In this document: positions 5,092-6,519 of the stretch, piece by piece | Position numbering within the stretch: position 1 is the stretch's first letter | Layout: every line of letters begins with the position of its first letter | DNA from: Bacillota bacterium | Lineage (GTDB): Bacteria > Bacillota > Limnochordia > Darwinibacteriales > Darwinibacteriaceae | Length of the DNA stretch: 6,519 bases | Direction of reading: 5' to 3' | NCBI GenBank assembly: GCA_012518325.1 | Contig: JAAYSR010000222.1 | Span: 1-6,519 of the forward strand | The notes under the pieces: model-generated | Told to the model about the DNA's origin: nothing | The model's input: the letters and a program-made list of their open reading frames with translations, nothing else | The model's database searches: none | Position numbers and translations under genes: made by a program

Positions 5092-5187
5092 AGCAGTCTC
5101 CTCCCCATCTCGATACGATTCTTATCATGTAGCTTGTTCGAGCACCCCTCCCGGATTCCTGCCCTGGAGTTCGTTGGGCAAGTATGG

Positions 5188-5221
5188 AAAAAGGACGCTT
5201 GGCGCACTGCGCCTTGCGTCC
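5188..5221 (-). terminator. Rho-independent terminator of the chemoreceptor gene
   Basis: On the minus strand arms GGACGC…GGCGCA and TGCGCC…GCGTCC pair with an AA/AA internal loop and are followed by five T residues (5192-5188 on the plus strand are A). It lies about 23 bp after the chemoreceptor stop and separates it from the DUF4236–TPR gene. Confidence 0.8.
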
Positions 5222-5244
5222 CCTGCAATTTTGGTGTATTAGAA

Positions 5245-6519
5245 TCAGACTTTAAACTGATCAACGAGCTCCTGCAGCTGCCCCGCCATATTGGCCAGAT
5301 GCGCGGCTGTGGCCCCGATTTCTTCAATGGAAGCCGACTGCTGTTCGCTGGTGGCGGCAATCTCCTCTCCTCCGGCCGACAGCTCCTGGTTGGAGCGAGC
5401 CAGGGTATGGATGCCTTCAAGTAACTGGTCCATGGTGGAACGGATGCGTGCAAAGACTGCGCCGGTGTCCTCGGCAGCCTTGGCTCCCTTGTCAACCCGC
5501 TCTGCATTTTCCGCAGCCTGGCTCACCGTCTGCTGCATGGCGTACCGGATATCCGCAATCACAGCGGAAATCTCCTGGGCTGCTTTGGCAGACTCTTCCG
5601 CAAGATCCCGCACTTCACCTGCAACAACGGCAAAGCCCCTGCCCTGCTCTCCCGCCCTGGCCGCTTCAATGGCGGCATTGAGAGCCAGAAGATTGGTTTG
5701 GTCTGCAATGGCCGTAATCACGCCGACTATGTTTTGAATCTGCTCAGACTGCTTCTCCAGACGCTGGATCTCCTGGCCCAGGCCGTTCATGCTGGTGTTG
5801 ATTTCACCCATAATATCCATAGTGTGGTTAATCTGTTCCTCGCCCTGATCCGTCTGATCCTCTGCACTCTGGGCCAGCCCTACAAGGTCCTGGCTGTGGT
5901 CGCTCATGGACTGCAAGGTAGAGGCAAACTCATTTGTAGTAGACGCCACTTCGGTGACGGAGGCGCTCAGTTCTTCCACCGTAGAAGAAAGGATAGCGGC
6001 GTGGTTCGCAGTCTCGTCAGTGGAATCCTTCACCGAACCGACCATTTTCTGCAGTTTTTCAATGAAGACATTCAGATTCGCAGCCAGGCGGCCCAGCTCG
6101 TCTGTTGTGTTTACCGGAATGCGCTGGGTTAAGTCGCCCTCGCCGTGGGAGAGATCCTCCACCCTGGCCACTGTGTAGCGCAGTGTCCGGCATACGGAAC
6201 GCACAGTAAACCCGCCAAGGAAGACGGCGATTAGAATCGCCAGAACTACAACCGCCATAATCGTAACTGTAGACTGGAGAGCAACCTGGTTGGCAGCCTC
6301 CTGCATCTGAGCCACTTCCTCCTCCAGGAGCAGGCTGATCTGGGCAAATCCGGAACGGACCTGGGCTAAAATGGGCATGGTTTCTTCGACAAAAAGCTCG
6401 TATGCTTCTTCCCAGGCTTCAGCGGAGTAATTGGCTGTACTTAAGCGCTCACTGATTGTCCGGGCAGTACGATGCAGTTCTTCATGGGGCTTTTCGATAT
6501 CCCGGAAAGCCTTGACCAG
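5245..6519 (-). CDS. Methyl-accepting chemotaxis protein (N-terminus outside the window)
   Basis: Membrane chemoreceptor, C-terminal 424 residues visible; the frame stays open through the window edge, so an ATG at 6378 is internal, not the start. Numbering from the edge: 1-83 is sensory region, 84-106 a transmembrane helix (IMAVVVLAILIAVFLGG), about 107-160 a HAMP domain (DLSHGEGDLTQRIPV, TTDELG), and 161-424 the coiled-coil signalling domain. The conserved hairpin tip is IADQTNLLALNAAIEAARAG (about 271-290) followed by EQGRGFAVVAGEVR; it contacts CheA and CheW. EIAATSEQQSASIEEI near the C-terminus includes typical methylation-region glutamates. No NWETF-type CheR tether follows LVDQFKV. The visible sensory end has KPHEELHRTA (about 10-19), resembling the C-terminal half of CZB zinc-binding domains. 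Signal sensed: unknown. Confidence 0.95.
   Translation of the reverse strand: MVKAFRDIEKPHEELHRTARTISERLSTANYSAEAWEEAYELFVEETMPILAQVRSGFAQISLLLEEEVAQMQEAANQVALQSTVTIMAVVVLAILIAVFLGGFTVRSVCRTLRYTVARVEDLSHGEGDLTQRIPVNTTDELGRLAANLNVFIEKLQKMVGSVKDSTDETANHAAILSSTVEELSASVTEVASTTNEFASTLQSMSDHSQDLVGLAQSAEDQTDQGEEQINHTMDIMGEINTSMNGLGQEIQRLEKQSEQIQNIVGVITAIADQTNLLALNAAIEAARAGEQGRGFAVVAGEVRDLAEESAKAAQEISAVIADIRYAMQQTVSQAAENAERVDKGAKAAEDTGAVFARIRSTMDQLLEGIHTLARSNQELSAGGEEIAATSEQQSASIEEIGATAAHLANMAGQLQELVDQFKV

Noticed and set aside
5092..5187. Promoter for the DUF4236–TPR gene, including a CATGATA sequence like a sporulation sigma -10
   Set aside because: No matching -35 at the required distance for SigA, SigE, SigF, SigG or SigK; a seven-base match alone is too weak.

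Overview
The window reads as chromosomal DNA from a moderately GC-rich Clostridia-like Firmicute. Ribosome binding sites are strong and purine-rich, one being a full AGGAGGTGA. GTG starts are common (four of seven visible starts), and there is a consensus housekeeping promoter and textbook intrinsic terminators. The gene families (MEDS–HD-GYP, signal-less Cu/Zn SOD of the clostridial type, TasA/camelysin-like protein, DUF1905, DUF4236) fit that reading. I cannot name a genus. No RNA gene, mobile element, CRISPR array or attachment site is visible.

Left edge (1-1013). A minus-strand regulator runs off the window. It has an N-terminal MEDS sensory domain followed by the first residues of an HD-GYP cyclic-di-GMP phosphodiesterase. 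A clear promoter (TTGACA, 17 bp, TATCAT) lies just upstream and favours a GTG start at 793 over the upstream ATG at 838.

Oxidative-stress block (1014-2673). A long Dps-type ferritin with complete ferroxidase ligands ends in a perfect palindromic terminator. After a gene-free leader of about 300 bp holding two perfect palindromes comes a complete Cu/Zn superoxide dismutase that cannot carry a signal peptide. Superoxide dismutase produces peroxide, and Dps consumes peroxide with ferrous iron, so the two proteins are functionally complementary, although the terminator argues for separate transcription.

Small-protein cluster (2768-3729). Three closely spaced plus-strand genes follow: a TasA/camelysin-like beta-sandwich protein without signal peptide, a 48-residue single-pass membrane peptide ending in a Cys-Cys pair, and an 83-residue double zinc ribbon. 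A 15-bp hairpin without a U tract sits between the first two. This cluster is the least understood and most interesting part of the window.

Minus-strand right half (3794-6519). A DUF4236–transmembrane–TPR protein and a DUF1905 protein form a two-gene unit. Upstream of it is the C-terminal part of a membrane chemoreceptor (methyl-accepting chemotaxis protein) with its own terminator. With the HD-GYP gene at the left edge, the window contains two signalling proteins that probably link external cues to motility or surface behaviour, but nothing ties them to one circuit.
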